From contig NZ_VFRR01000038.1 of NCBI RefSeq assembly GCF_006385675.1, positions 1 through 32,614 on the forward strand: a stretch of DNA of 32,614 bases. The letters are read 5' to 3'. The notes under the pieces were generated by a model. It worked only from the letters and a program-made list of their open reading frames with translations, was not told the origin of the DNA and searched no databases. A program made the translations under genes and the position numbers. Position 1 is the first letter of the stretch. Every line of letters begins with the position of its first letter. Below, in pieces: positions 23,605-32,573 of the stretch. Origin of the DNA: Maribrevibacterium harenarium (GTDB lineage: Bacteria > Pseudomonadota > Gammaproteobacteria > Pseudomonadales > Marinomonadaceae).

Positions 23605-24492
23605 ATGTGGGTGTTGGTCACGTTATTCGCAGCGGCTTGCCAATCCATGCGTACCGCTTATCAAAAAACACTGTCCCAAGAACAGGGCTTTCTCCACGCT
23701 ACTATGTCGCGCTCTTTATACGGGTTGCCATTGGTGACCTTGTATTTGCTCGGTGTGTGGTGGCTACTCGGTGGTGTTGAATTTCCGGCAGCGGGCCAAT
23801 TTCTACTGTATGGAACCATCTGCGCCATTGCTCAGATTATGGCGACCTATTTGATGCTGCGTGTATTCCAGTCCGGTAGTTTTGCTTTGGGAACGCTGCT
23901 AGCCAAAACTGAAGCCGTGCTCGCTGCTGTCATTGGCATTCCATTACTCAACCACTCTCTGAACGGCATTGCGTGGGCGGGCATCGTGTTAGGCGTGTTG
24001 GGTGCCTTGGTCATGAGCCTAAAGCTGCAAAATCTCCGTCATGCCCATAAAGATATGTCTTTGATTGCCGGACTGGGCAGTGGTTTGTGTTTTGCCATCA
24101 CCTCGGTCACGGCATCGTTAGCGAGTCATTCCCTGCAAGGCTCTATTATCACCAGTGCCGGTGTGACCTTGTGGTACGTTTTGGCGCTACAGTCGCTCTT
24201 GCTGTGTGGGCTGCAAATTGCGTTGACCAAAGACCGCCTCGCACCGGTCAATCGCTCGGTCAAACTCAGTGTGAAGGTGGGTGTGTTAAGCTCGTTGGGC
24301 TCGATCGGCTGGTTTACCGGCTTTGCGTTGGTAAACCCAGCTTTGGTGAAAACACTAGGGCAAGCCGAAATCCTTGGCACTTTGTATTTTTCCAAACGCC
24401 GATTCAACGAGCGCGTAACCGCCCAGCAGTGGGCGGGTGGCGCGATGATCTTAGTGAGCGTTTTGCTAGTAACCTTGGCGACGGTAATCTAG
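23605..24492 (+). CDS. EamA/DMT-family transporter
   Basis: 295 residues with about ten hydrophobic helices arranged as two EamA repeats (about 1-140 and 150-295). The first helix contains AAACQSMRTAYQK, and the end of each repeat has the 'E...a...g...l.E....w.G...i..G' pattern (here EAVLAAVIGIPLLNHSLNGIAWAGIVLGVLG, and AEILGTLYFSKRRFNERVTAQQWAGGAMIL), which is typical of DMT exporters. The substrate is not predictable. AAAGG lies about 6 bases before the ATG. It is divergent from rhlE, and its stop is 15 bases from the convergent carbinolamine dehydratase stop. Confidence 0.88.
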   Translation: MWVLVTLFAAACQSMRTAYQKTLSQEQGFLHATMSRSLYGLPLVTLYLLGVWWLLGGVEFPAAGQFLLYGTICAIAQIMATYLMLRVFQSGSFALGTLLAKTEAVLAAVIGIPLLNHSLNGIAWAGIVLGVLGALVMSLKLQNLRHAHKDMSLIAGLGSGLCFAITSVTASLASHSLQGSIITSAGVTLWYVLALQSLLLCGLQIALTKDRLAPVNRSVKLSVKVGVLSSLGSIGWFTGFALVNPALVKTLGQAEILGTLYFSKRRFNERVTAQQWAGGAMILVSVLLVTLATVI

Positions 24493-24507
24493 CTAAAGGT
24501 TACCGCA

Positions 24508-24822
24508 TCATGCTTTATGTAAAGCGGCAAAGCTCTCCATTTTCTTTGCTAGGTCGAAGTCTTTCTCCGACAAACCTGATACATCGTGGGTTATCAGTTG
24601 TACCGCTACCTTGTTGTAAACATTCGACCATTCTGGGTGATGGTCTTGCCTTTCCGCATACAAGGCGCACATGGTCATAAAACCAAAGGCCTGCTGAAAA
24701 TCTTTGAATTTAAACGCTTTCGCAAGCTTGCCGTCGATGATCTCCCAAGGAGTTGGCAGACCCGTGTTAAGTTCACTCAAGGCTGCTTGGCTTTGTACTG
24801 TTGTCAGTTTGTGGGTTGGCAT
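24508..24822 (-). CDS. phhB: Pterin-4a-carbinolamine dehydratase
   Basis: 104 residues, normal for PCD/PhhB, which dehydrates 4a-hydroxytetrahydrobiopterin formed by aromatic amino acid hydroxylases. The active-site region [21 protein letters not shown] (about residues 61-81; two His, Pro, Glu and Trp) is diagnostic, followed by [14 protein letters not shown]. The mid segment [19 protein letters not shown] is also typical. AGGA precedes the ATG by 10 bases. No phenylalanine hydroxylase is in the window, and PCD can also serve a different role. It begins 14 bases after the HigA-like antitoxin gene in the same direction, so readthrough from the toxin promoter is possible. Confidence 0.93.
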   Translation of the reverse strand: MPTHKLTTVQSQAALSELNTGLPTPWEIIDGKLAKAFKFKDFQQAFGFMTMCALYAERQDHHPEWSNVYNKVAVQLITHDVSGLSEKDFDLAKKMESFAALHKA

Positions 24823-24836
24823 GGAGTTTGGTTCCT

Positions 24837-25121
24837 TTATTTTACAATGCGTAATTCAAGACCCAAGGCTTTTATCACCTTGAAGATGGTATCGAACTGA
24901 GGGCGAGCGCCCAAGCGTAGTGCTTTGTAGAGACTTTCTCGACCAAGACCACTTTCTCTCGCTATTTCTGCCATGCCACGAGCTTTGGCAATATGCCCCA
25001 AGGCAGCAATAAGCTCATCGGTATCGCCATCCTCAAGCACCATCGAAAGATATGCCACAATATCTTCCTCGGTATGAAGCTGCTCCGCCATATCGAAGGG
25101 TTTAAGCTTACTGTTTATCAT
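24837..25121 (-). CDS. higA: HigA-like antitoxin (addiction module antidote)
   Basis: 94 residues. The sequence [21 protein letters not shown] near the N-terminus followed by an HTH (about 50-80: [39 protein letters not shown]) matches the family annotated as 'probable addiction module antidote' (TIGR02684, HigA-like), recognised from memory. It should bind the toxin and repress its own promoter. The ATG overlaps the toxin stop by 4 bases. Its stop lies 14 bases before the carbinolamine dehydratase gene. The N-terminal part is acidic and the HTH at the C-terminus, the usual layout of this family. Confidence 0.9.
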   Translation of the reverse strand: MINSKLKPFDMAEQLHTEEDIVAYLSMVLEDGDTDELIAALGHIAKARGMAEIARESGLGRESLYKALRLGARPQFDTIFKVIKALGLELRIVK

Positions 25122-25423
25122 GGTTCGATCTCGTTCAATTGGTGAGCAATGAATTTAGCTTTTGCAATATCTCTACTTTGAGATGATTTATCTCCCCCGC
25201 CAAGCATCACCAATAAGGTGTTGCCATGTAGCAGATAGTACATTCGCCAACCTGGCCCAAAATGTTCACGCATTTCGTAAAGATTCTCACCGATTGACTT
25301 TACATCACCTAGTATCCCACGTGAGGCTTTTTCGAGTCGGCGTGATAAGCGAAGTCGCGTCGTGCTATCTTGTAAGCCACTTAACCAAGCATCAAATTCG
25401 TCCGTGAATTTAACATCATACAT
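25118..25423 (-). CDS. higB: HigB/RelE-superfamily toxin (addiction module killer)
   Basis: 101 residues. The RelE fold features are the N-terminal FTDEFDAWLSGLQDSTTRLRLSRRLEKASRG (about residues 6-36), YEMREHFGPGWRMYYLLHGNTLLVMLGGGDKSSQSRDIAKAK (about 48-89) and the typical late DI.KA helix. The pattern EMR...GPGWR.YY......LLGGGDKS.Q.RDI.KA is diagnostic of the TIGR02683 'killer' family, as I recall it. Such toxins cleave mRNA on the ribosome; the basic or polar residues needed (Arg in MRE and GWR, Lys/Ser/Gln in the C-terminus) are present. First gene of the toxin-first unit with higA, preceded by a promoter and operator-like dyad at 25435-25479. Confidence 0.92.
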   Translation of the reverse strand: MYDVKFTDEFDAWLSGLQDSTTRLRLSRRLEKASRGILGDVKSIGENLYEMREHFGPGWRMYYLLHGNTLLVMLGGGDKSSQSRDIAKAKFIAHQLNEIEP

Positions 25424-25434
25424 ATAAGATTTCC

Positions 25435-25479
25435 GTATCCAAGTGAATACACTCTAGTGCGAAAAAGAAGATAGTTCAA
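25435..25479 (-). promoter_or_regulatory. Promoter and operator-like dyad of higBA
   Basis: On the minus strand TTGAAC (25474-25479) and TAGAGT (25451-25456) are 17 bases apart, a good sigma-70 promoter. Immediately downstream, at the likely transcription start, lies the imperfect palindrome GTATTCACTTGGATAC (25435-25450), 11 bases before the toxin ATG. The position suits autorepression by HigA. The Gly/Arg-coding frame starting at 25546 on the plus strand is only 22 codons and is not called. Confidence 0.6.
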
Positions 25480-25610
25480 GTTGATAGATAACTTCCTATT
25501 GAGAGCAACTTTGCTGACGATAAGGTAGGAATAGACTATATTGCCATGGCTGCTCTTGCTGGAAGAGAGGCTCGGAATTTAAAGCGGTTGTCACAACGAA
25601 GGGGTTGGAA

Positions 25611-26654
25611 GTGATTGAATCTCTGTTAACTAAGTATCTTGGCGTATCTAAGTTTGATGACCAATACCGCCATCTGAGCCTTACGTTAATTTCTATTGTC
25701 TCTTGTACCGGGGTTGCGGCGTTTTTCGCATTTTATAACTCAGTTATCGATTACTACCCATCGCTGTTTTATGTGGATTTAGCTGGAACTCTGCTGGGGA
25801 TTGTCTCACTCTATATTGTTCTACGTTTTCAGCGTGTCTTACTTGCCTCGTTTATCTTGCTGATCATGGTAACAGGTGTTTGCCTGATGGTGATGCTCGA
25901 CCGCCATAACCTAGACTATTCGCTCGCATGGGCGTTTGTGACTCCGTTGCTAAGTATTTTCTTGCTGGGCTATCTGTACGGCACGCTATACAGCATGGTG
26001 TATCTGGCAGTGGTATTGTGGCTGGCGTGGAGTAACTTAGGGGTCTGGCAGCCGGCACCTTGGGATATGGATTCATTCGCGAATCTAACCGCGATTTATC
26101 TGCTGTTATTTATGCTGTCTTGTTACTACGAAGCCAGTCGTCGCTCCGCGCAAAAGCTACTGCAACAGTCCAATCAAAAGCTGAAAGTCCTGGCCACTAC
26201 AGACCCGCTAACGGGTTTGTTCAACCGTCGTTACATGGAAGACCTGCTGCTTAACTCAAACCAAAATGTCTTTGTCGCCATGGCAGATGTGGATAATTTT
26301 AAGAGTATTAATGATGAATTTGGCCACTCGGCTGGGGATGAGGTGCTAATTGGTGTTGGGCATGTCATGGGGGACACATTCGGTTTAGACGGTGTTATTG
26401 GGCGCTGGGGTGGTGAAGAATTTCTGATAGTGAGCTACGCCCAAAATAGCCAAGACTTCGAAAAACAATTAGCCCTGTTGCTAGAACGTATCTCTAGCCA
26501 TTCATTTTCCATCGAACGCCCAGTTACCATTAGCCTAGGCGGCGTGCATTATAAGGCGCTAGAACACCGCGCCACCCTGCGAGCAGTCGACGAAGCCCTA
26601 TACCGAGCGAAAACCTCCGGCAAAAACTGTTATAAATTGGTGGGAGATCCGTAG
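25611..26654 (+). CDS. Membrane GGDEF protein, probable diguanylate cyclase
   Basis: 347 residues from the GTG at 25611, selected because AAGGGG sits 6 bases upstream; a TTG at 25605 lies inside that spacing. Residues about 25-170 carry five or six membrane helices with short loops, an MHYT/MASE-like sensing region without a family name I can assign. A short linker helix (ASRRSAQKLLQQSNQKLKVLAT) leads to a GGDEF domain with TDPLTGLFNRRYM, ADVDNFKSINDEFGHSAGDEVL and the active site GGEEF at 267-271, so it should make cyclic di-GMP. The inhibitory RxxD site is absent: the position nine before GGEEF is Gly and the Asp position is also Gly. It is followed one base later by the AlkD-like gene. Confidence 0.92.
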   Translation: MIESLLTKYLGVSKFDDQYRHLSLTLISIVSCTGVAAFFAFYNSVIDYYPSLFYVDLAGTLLGIVSLYIVLRFQRVLLASFILLIMVTGVCLMVMLDRHNLDYSLAWAFVTPLLSIFLLGYLYGTLYSMVYLAVVLWLAWSNLGVWQPAPWDMDSFANLTAIYLLLFMLSCYYEASRRSAQKLLQQSNQKLKVLATTDPLTGLFNRRYMEDLLLNSNQNVFVAMADVDNFKSINDEFGHSAGDEVLIGVGHVMGDTFGLDGVIGRWGGEEFLIVSYAQNSQDFEKQLALLLERISSHSFSIERPVTISLGGVHYKALEHRATLRAVDEALYRAKTSGKNCYKLVGDP

Positions 26655-26655
26655 T

Positions 26656-27516
26656 ATGGATAGCACAATACCTAACCATACCACACCGCAGCTGCCGCAA
26701 GCCGCCAGTGCGATTCAAAAAGATGTGCCGCTAAAAGAGATTTTAAGTGCCACTAGCATTGGCTATTTGGCACGCAATATCGAGCTGGTCTTCCCTAACT
26801 TTGACAAGGACTCATTTAGTACGCAAGCAACGACCGGGCTTGATGAGCTAACTTTGATGCAACGGGCGGATCATATTGCTACGGCGTTACGCGCTCATTT
26901 GCCAACATCTTACCAAGACGCGATTGATATCTTAGTGGCGTCTTTTACTCCTGAGCTGACCCAAAGCAGCGACAATGGCCTAGCGGTATTTTTCTACCTG
27001 CCGCACAGTGCTTTTATTGCAAAATACGGCGTGAAAGCAAGTGGCGAGGAAACGGATCCATTTGACCTATCCATGGCAGCTCAGTACCAATTAACCAAAC
27101 GTTTTACCGCGGAATTTTCTATCCGCTCATTTCTGTTACATGACCCCAACCGAGCACTGGCAACGATTCAAACTTGGCTGAGTGACCCTGATGAACATGT
27201 GCGCCGGTTATGCAGTGAAGGGACGCGCCCACGCTTGCCTTGGGGAAAACGCTTACCAGATTTTGGCAAGACCCCTGATAAAGTGCTGTTTATCTTAGAA
27301 GCGCTTAAAGATGATCCAAGCCTTTACGTACGACGCAGTGTCGCCAACCATTTAGGCGATATAGCCAAAGACCAACCTGACTGGGTTTTGGAAATTTGTC
27401 GTAACTGGGGGGAAGAGGCTAATAAAGAACGGCGCTGGCTAATACGCCATGCTATTCGGTATCTGGATAAGAAAAACTATCCCGGTGCAAATGAACTGCG
27501 TCGCCAGATGAAGTAA
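26656..27516 (+). CDS. AlkD-like DNA alkylation repair protein
   Basis: 286 residues, mainly HEAT-like helices. The C-terminal half shows repeated helical pairs around 'D....VRRL...' and 'DPSLYVRRSVANHLGDIAKDQPDWVLEICRNW', plus RWLIRHAIRYL, as in AlkD glycosylases (PF08713) that remove N3- and N7-alkylpurines without flipping the base. The N-terminal part (about residues 1-120) contains a variable segment with conserved FSIRSFLLHDP later on. It starts one base after the diguanylate cyclase stop, so the two form an operon, an odd pairing. A terminator-like dyad follows. Assignment to the AlkD superfamily is good; whether it is a glycosylase or another HEAT protein is uncertain. Confidence 0.8.
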   Translation: MDSTIPNHTTPQLPQAASAIQKDVPLKEILSATSIGYLARNIELVFPNFDKDSFSTQATTGLDELTLMQRADHIATALRAHLPTSYQDAIDILVASFTPELTQSSDNGLAVFFYLPHSAFIAKYGVKASGEETDPFDLSMAAQYQLTKRFTAEFSIRSFLLHDPNRALATIQTWLSDPDEHVRRLCSEGTRPRLPWGKRLPDFGKTPDKVLFILEALKDDPSLYVRRSVANHLGDIAKDQPDWVLEICRNWGEEANKERRWLIRHAIRYLDKKNYPGANELRRQMK

Positions 27517-27555
27517 TGACTTTCCGCTCAATGGAAATAGACAGCGGAAAGTCAT
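27516..27555. terminator. Perfect 13-bp inverted repeat between convergent genes
   Basis: ATGACTTTCCGCT (27516-27528) pairs with AGCGGAAAGTCAT (27543-27555) around 14 bases, directly at the AlkD-like gene stop and 23 bases before the convergent metY stop. Likely a bidirectional terminator, although flanking T tracts are weak. Confidence 0.65.
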
Positions 27556-27578
27556 TCATAAAGGAGCGTTACACCGGC

Positions 27579-28850
27579 TTAAGCCGCATCTAGCGCTTGG
27601 CTTATATCCGCTAGGATATCGTCGATATGTTCAATCCCTACGGAGATACGCACCATATCTTCACTAGCTCCCGCTTTCTTCAGCTCTTCCGCATTTAGTT
27701 GGCGGTGGGTAGTCGATGCAGGATGGCAGGCCAAAGACTTGGCGTCACCGATATTCACTAGGCGTAAAATCATTTGCAACGCGTCGATAAAACGACCACC
27801 TGCTTCACGACCACCTTTTATACCAAAGCTGATAATGCCCGACGCTTTACCACTGGTGATCTTTTCACAGGTGGCATGATATGGGCTATCTGGCAAAGCG
27901 GCATAGTTAACCCAACTTACTTTGTCATGCTGTTGCAAAAAGGCGGCGACTTTTTCCGCATTCTCACAGTGGCGCTCCATACGTAGCCCCAAGGTTTCAA
28001 TGCCTTGCAGGATCAAGAAAGTATTTTGTGGCGATAAGGCAGCGCCGGTGTTACGCAGTGGCACCACTCGACAACGGCCAATGTAAGCCGCTGCGCCAAG
28101 AGCCTCGGTATACACCACACCATGGTAAGACGGGTCTGGTTGATTGAGCATAGGGAAACGCTCTGCATTACCAGCCCAGTCGAACTTGCCAGAATCAACG
28201 ATGATGCCGCCAACGCTGGTACCGTGACCGCCCATGTATTTGGTGAGTGAGTGCACCACAATATCGGCACCATGTTCGAATGGACGACATAAGTATGGAG
28301 TTGCGACCGTGTTATCCACGATGAGTGGCAAACCGTGTTTATGAGCCAATGCGGCTAAACGCTCGATATCCACCACATTACCCGCAGGGTTACCGATGGA
28401 TTCACAGAAGATCGCTCGAGTATGATCGTCAATGGAGGCTTCAAAACCCGCGTAATCATCGTGGGAAATCATGCGTACTTCGATGCCCTGTTTCGGGAAC
28501 GTGTGGGCAAATAGGTTGTAGGTGCCGCCGTATAGCTGGCTAGTACTCAGAATATTGTCACCCGCCTCTGCAATACACTGAATAGAATAAGTAATTGCTG
28601 CCATACCAGAGGCGACTGCCAAGGAGCCTATACCGCCTTCCAAAGCGGCCACACGCTGCTCCAATACGGCATTGGTCGGGTTCATAATACGAGTGTAAAT
28701 ATTGCCCTGTACTTTTAGATCAAATAAGTCGGCACCATGTTGGGTGTTGTCGAAAGTGTAAGAAGTGGTCTGGTAGATCGGCACCGCTGCCGCTTTGGTG
28801 GTTGCTTCGGAAGTGTAGCCATGGTGCAAAGCAAGAGATTCCAATTTCAT
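27579..28850 (-). CDS. metY: O-acetylhomoserine sulfhydrylase (MetY)
   Basis: 423 residues, the size of O-acetyl-L-homoserine aminocarboxypropyltransferase, a PLP enzyme of the Cys/Met metabolism family that makes homocysteine from O-acetylhomoserine and sulfide. PLP Lys204 is in [11 protein letters not shown]; upstream are YTRIMNPTN, the [10 protein letters not shown] loop, and [13 protein letters not shown]. The MetY subtype is supported by the N-terminal LALHHGYT...[15 protein letters not shown] and the late [20 protein letters not shown] precedes the ATG by about 6 bases. It is divergent from the radical SAM gene. No MetJ or MetR box was found in the shared 184-base gap. Confidence 0.93.
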   Translation of the reverse strand: MKLESLALHHGYTSEATTKAAAVPIYQTTSYTFDNTQHGADLFDLKVQGNIYTRIMNPTNAVLEQRVAALEGGIGSLAVASGMAAITYSIQCIAEAGDNILSTSQLYGGTYNLFAHTFPKQGIEVRMISHDDYAGFEASIDDHTRAIFCESIGNPAGNVVDIERLAALAHKHGLPLIVDNTVATPYLCRPFEHGADIVVHSLTKYMGGHGTSVGGIIVDSGKFDWAGNAERFPMLNQPDPSYHGVVYTEALGAAAYIGRCRVVPLRNTGAALSPQNTFLILQGIETLGLRMERHCENAEKVAAFLQQHDKVSWVNYAALPDSPYHATCEKITSGKASGIISFGIKGGREAGGRFIDALQMILRLVNIGDAKSLACHPASTTHRQLNAEELKKAGASEDMVRISVGIEHIDDILADISQALDAA

Positions 28851-29034
28851 ACGTTAGCCTTATCATTATTTGCGTGTTCATTGGTAGCGAGCAGGGGCAT
28901 CCCTGAATGCGCGAGCCATCTATCATGACGGCTTTTGCAAGCGACGAAAAGGGCTTTTCTGGTCACTATTTGTTAAAATAACAGCCTCTGTTGACCCTTC
29001 TCTGAGTATTCAGATCTCATCCATAAGGCAGGCT

Positions 29035-30963
29035 ATGACCGTTCTGTTAATGACGCCCCCAATGACTCAATTAAATACGCCCTATCCAGCCACTGCGTAT
29101 TTAACCGGTTTTTTACGCTCCCGTGGTTACCAAGCAGTACAGCGTGACCCTGCCATTGAGTTGTTTTTGGAAATGATGACCGCCCAAGGGTTGGATATTA
29201 TGCGTCAGCATGTGGAGGAGAATTTCGAACAATTCGATGACGACGAGCTACCGGATGTTATCTATACCTTTTTAGCCGAATTCGATCGCTACCAGCTCTG
29301 CGTCGAGCCGGTCATCCGATTTCTACAAGGGAAAGATCCAAGTTTGGCCTTGCGCATCGTCTCAAGACGCTTCTTACCGGAAGGCCCTGCATTTGATGCC
29401 ATCGAACAGATGGAGGCCATTTCCGGAGACGTACTGAAAAATGCTTTCGGCGACTTAGGCGTACAAGACAAAGCCAAGTATTTAGCAACTTTATTTATTA
29501 ACGATCTCTCTGCCGTTATTACCCAAGGGGTCGACCCCTACTTCGAGGTCAGTCGCTACGGCGAGCGACTCGCCGCAGCGAACCCAACCTTTGATGACCT
29601 GTACGATACCCTAATGGGGGAACCTAGTTTTAGCTCGGAAATTCTCGAACAATTGGTGGAAGTGTACCTTGAAGAAACCCAGCCCTCCGTCATCGCCTTA
29701 ACGGTGCCTTTTCCAGGGAACGTATTAGGTGCGCTACGCATTGCTCAAACCTGCAAAGAGATTAATCCAGACATTCCCATTGTCATGGGCGGCGGATTCG
29801 TGAACACCGAATTGCGAGCATTAAAAGACCCGCGCGTTTTTGAATTTGTCGATTTTATTTGTGTCGATGATGGCGAACGTCCCTTCATGACTTTGTTAGA
29901 ATTTTTTGATGGTAAACGGGATATCGATGAGTTAGTACGTACTTACTATCTAGCTGAGGACGAAGATGGTGAGCCATTTGTTTACTTTAGTGATAACAAG
30001 AGCTTACATGACATTCCACAAACGGACGTCGGTGCTCCGGTCTACGATGGCCTGCCGCTGACTGAATATCTCTCCTTGTGTGAAATGCTCAACCCAATGC
30101 ATCGCATCTGGAGCGATGGCCGCTGGAACAAACTGACTATCGCCCACGGTTGCTATTGGCGTAAATGCAGCTTCTGCGACATCAGCTTGGATTATATTGA
30201 CCGCTATGATGCCGCTGGGGCAGATATCTTAGTAGATCGTATTGAGCAGCTGATTGCCGAGACCGGTCAGACTGGTTTCCACTTTGTGGATGAAGCGGCA
30301 CCGCCAAAAGCATTATTTGCCTTGGCTGAACGCCTGATAGAGCGGGGCGTAGTGATCAGCTGGTGGGGAAATATTCGCTTTGAGAAAACCTTCACACCAG
30401 AACGTTGCCAACTACTGGCAGATTCTGGCTGCATTGCTGTTAGCGGTGGTTTAGAAGTCGCGTCCGATCGTTTACTTAAACTGATGAAAAAAGGCGTTAG
30501 CGTAGAACAAGTTGCTAGGGTAACAAAAGCCTTTAGCGATGCTGGTATCTTAGTACACGCCTACCTGATGTATGGTTTCCCGACGCAAACAGAGCAGGAA
30601 ACCATTGACTCGTTAGAGATGGTACGACAAATGATGCAGGCAGGCTGCTTTCAGTCTGCCTACTGGCACCGCTTTGCCGCGACAATCCACAGCCCTATCG
30701 GTATCGCCCCCGACGAATATGGCATCACCCTAGCAGAGCGGCCTGAAACCCTATTTGCCGAAAACGATGTGGACTTCTTTGACCCCACCAACACAAATCA
30801 TGACATGCTTGGCGCTGGCTTACGTATAGCACTTTATAACTTCATGCACGGTATTGGTTTTGATCAGCCGCTAGACTTTTGGTTTGATGAGAACGTGGCG
30901 AAAACCCGTGTTAAAAAGGATCTGGTGACTAAAGCTATTAATGATCTGATAGTGATCAGCTAA
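29035..30963 (+). CDS. B12-binding-type radical SAM protein
   Basis: 642 residues. The first 30 residues (MTPPMTQLNTPYPATAYLTGFLRSRGY) form the initial strand and helix of a B12-binding-like Rossmann domain, but a mostly helical insertion of about 170 residues follows before the fold resumes at about 217-262 (PSVIALTVPFPGNVLGALRIA, IPIVMGGGFVNTELRAL). No DxHxxG motif is seen, so cobalamin, if bound, would not use the usual His ligand. The radical SAM domain begins at about 365: the cluster Cys are 373, 378 and 381 (CYWRKCSFC, CX4CX2C). Then come FHFVDEAAPP and GGLEVASDRLLKLMKKGV, usual in B12-radical SAM enzymes. Likely a methyltransferase or ring-forming enzyme; substrate unknown. Confidence 0.88.
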   Translation: MTVLLMTPPMTQLNTPYPATAYLTGFLRSRGYQAVQRDPAIELFLEMMTAQGLDIMRQHVEENFEQFDDDELPDVIYTFLAEFDRYQLCVEPVIRFLQGKDPSLALRIVSRRFLPEGPAFDAIEQMEAISGDVLKNAFGDLGVQDKAKYLATLFINDLSAVITQGVDPYFEVSRYGERLAAANPTFDDLYDTLMGEPSFSSEILEQLVEVYLEETQPSVIALTVPFPGNVLGALRIAQTCKEINPDIPIVMGGGFVNTELRALKDPRVFEFVDFICVDDGERPFMTLLEFFDGKRDIDELVRTYYLAEDEDGEPFVYFSDNKSLHDIPQTDVGAPVYDGLPLTEYLSLCEMLNPMHRIWSDGRWNKLTIAHGCYWRKCSFCDISLDYIDRYDAAGADILVDRIEQLIAETGQTGFHFVDEAAPPKALFALAERLIERGVVISWWGNIRFEKTFTPERCQLLADSGCIAVSGGLEVASDRLLKLMKKGVSVEQVARVTKAFSDAGILVHAYLMYGFPTQTEQETIDSLEMVRQMMQAGCFQSAYWHRFAATIHSPIGIAPDEYGITLAERPETLFAENDVDFFDPTNTNHDMLGAGLRIALYNFMHGIGFDQPLDFWFDENVAKTRVKKDLVTKAINDLIVIS

Positions 30964-31044
30964 CCACTAACGCTGCATACAACCACTGTTCCATTTGAGG
31001 GCAAGTAAGCTAGACTCAAGAGATCACAAAAAGCGGGATGCAAC

Positions 31045-32298
31045 ATGAGTACAGATCACTCCTCAATTGTTTTACTAGCCATAGCACTTTCATTGGGTTT
31101 GCTTGTTGGGGTTGAGCGAGGGTTCAAATATCGGGAACAGAAGGAAGGTTCGCGCATAGCGGGGCTTCGCACTTATAGCCTCATCTCTCTTTTAGGTGCA
31201 GTTGCGGTGATGATGTCGCAACAACTAGGAAATTACTTTGTTGGTATCGCCTTTGCTGCCCTAGCGATTGCTTTGATTGCGTCTTACAGCATTAATAGCA
31301 CCCGGGAAAACGCTTCTTTAACCTCTCTTATCGCGGCTTTACTCACGTTTAGTTATGGTGCTCTGGTGATGATGGGCTATGTCACTGAAGCCGCATCATT
31401 GGCCGTTGTGACGACCTTAGTATTAAGTATGAAGGGGGAGCTGCACCGCTGGCTTCACTTTATCGATAAAAAGGAATTATGGGCAGCGTTAGAACTACTG
31501 CTCATTTCGGTGGTGATATTATCCATTATTCCCAACGAAGATATGGGCCCATGGGATGCATTAAACCCCTATGAAATATGGTGGATGGTCGTGCTGATCT
31601 CTTCCATTTCCTTTGTAGGTTATTTCGCGATGCGTATCGCAGGGGCACGTAAGGGCATTATGCTCACCGCCTTATTTGCTGGCTTTGCTTCATCTACCGC
31701 ACTCACACTACAATTTTCTCGAATGGCGAAGCAAGTTCCCGCGGCCTCCCCTCTACTTGCGGCTGGTATTTTATTTGCCTGCGGCACTATGTATCCGCGG
31801 GTATTACTCGTTGCTAGCGTTATTAACCCTGAATTAATGGTGCCACTCGCTATCCCAACCTTAACAATGGCGCTGGTTACCTACATCCCCGCACTTTGGC
31901 TTTGGTTTAAAGGCAATCAATCTGTGCCGGAGAATATCGCTCCACCGGCTTCACCACTTTCCCTATGGTCGGCTTTAGGCTTCGGGGTACTACTCAGCGC
32001 AATCTTACTTCTCAGCAGCGCATTACAAGCAACGCTAGGTGATACGGGCATATTGATACTCGCTGCAGCCTCTGGTGTGGCGGATGTGGACCCAATTAAC
32101 CTATCACTTTCCGGTATGAGCCGAGAAGGTTTGGCATTAGACACAGCGGTATTAGGTATAGTGATTGCTGCCAGCGTCAACGGCGTGCTTAAAGCTGGCA
32201 TGATCGGTGCTATCGGTGGTAGAGAAATGTTTAACCGTGGCAGCGTTAGCTTATTAGCTGCGAGCATTATTGGGCTGCTTATAGCTTCTTTATTATAG
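31045..32298 (+). CDS. MgtC/DUF4010-family membrane protein
   Basis: 417 residues with about ten to twelve hydrophobic helices. The N-terminal part (about 1-140) has LSLGLLVGVERGFKYREQKEG and GLRTYSLISLLGAV, the signature of MgtC/SapB membrane proteins. The rest (about 145-417) corresponds to DUF4010, with FASSTALTLQFSRMAKQ (about 213-229), GTMYPRVLLVASVINPE and, near the end, ASGVADVDPINLSLSGMS. Function is not established; MgtC is linked to magnesium limitation. Only a weak GGGA ribosome-binding site precedes the ATG. It lies 81 bases after the radical SAM gene on the same strand. No terminator is visible until the rRNA region. Confidence 0.88.
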   Translation: MSTDHSSIVLLAIALSLGLLVGVERGFKYREQKEGSRIAGLRTYSLISLLGAVAVMMSQQLGNYFVGIAFAALAIALIASYSINSTRENASLTSLIAALLTFSYGALVMMGYVTEAASLAVVTTLVLSMKGELHRWLHFIDKKELWAALELLLISVVILSIIPNEDMGPWDALNPYEIWWMVVLISSISFVGYFAMRIAGARKGIMLTALFAGFASSTALTLQFSRMAKQVPAASPLLAAGILFACGTMYPRVLLVASVINPELMVPLAIPTLTMALVTYIPALWLWFKGNQSVPENIAPPASPLSLWSALGFGVLLSAILLLSSALQATLGDTGILILAAASGVADVDPINLSLSGMSREGLALDTAVLGIVIAASVNGVLKAGMIGAIGGREMFNRGSVSLLAASIIGLLIASLL

Positions 32299-32515
32299 AT
32301 TGCAGAGTAAAGTTTATAGAGTGTTCGGTCCGGCTGACAGGCTTCATTATCAGACCCTCAGTATCTATGTTGGAGAGAATGACCTAGCCGCAGCCTTTTG
32401 TGTATTCTGACCCCAGTAAGGGTTGAAGCATCCCCGTCACTCGCCATCAGCATCTTGAGCTATTCGTTATGCTGTCGTCCGAGAAGCGAATGCCTACCTA
32501 GATTGTTATGCTTTT
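32299..32515. other. Noncoding gap between MgtC-like gene and rRNA terminator
   Basis: 217 bases without a credible reading frame, tRNA-like cloverleaf or repeat. Nothing recognisable apart from a hairpin at its right end (32516-32531, TGCTTG-TCAG-CAAGCA). Confidence 0.5.
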
Positions 32516-32532
32516 TGCTTGTCAGCAAGCAC

Positions 32533-32564
32533 AAAAAAGCCCTGACCGTTTCCGATCAGGGCTT
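32533..32564 (-). terminator. rRNA operon terminator
   Basis: On the minus strand AAGCCCTGA pairs with TCAGGGCTT (arms 32556-32564 and 32537-32545), followed directly by a T run (32533-32538). It lies about 10 bases after the 5S 3' end, the standard position for a strong rrn terminator. A second hairpin follows at 32516-32531. Confidence 0.9.
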
Positions 32565-32573
32565 CTGTGTTTG

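Noticed and set aside
23427..23780. 117-residue plus-strand frame before and into the DMT gene
   Set aside because: It reads across the hairpin-rich segment and overlaps the well-supported DMT start in another frame; no family resemblance.
28851..29034. MetJ box or SAM riboswitch upstream of metY
   Set aside because: No AGACGTCT-like repeats and no leader long or structured enough for a known SAM riboswitch were found.
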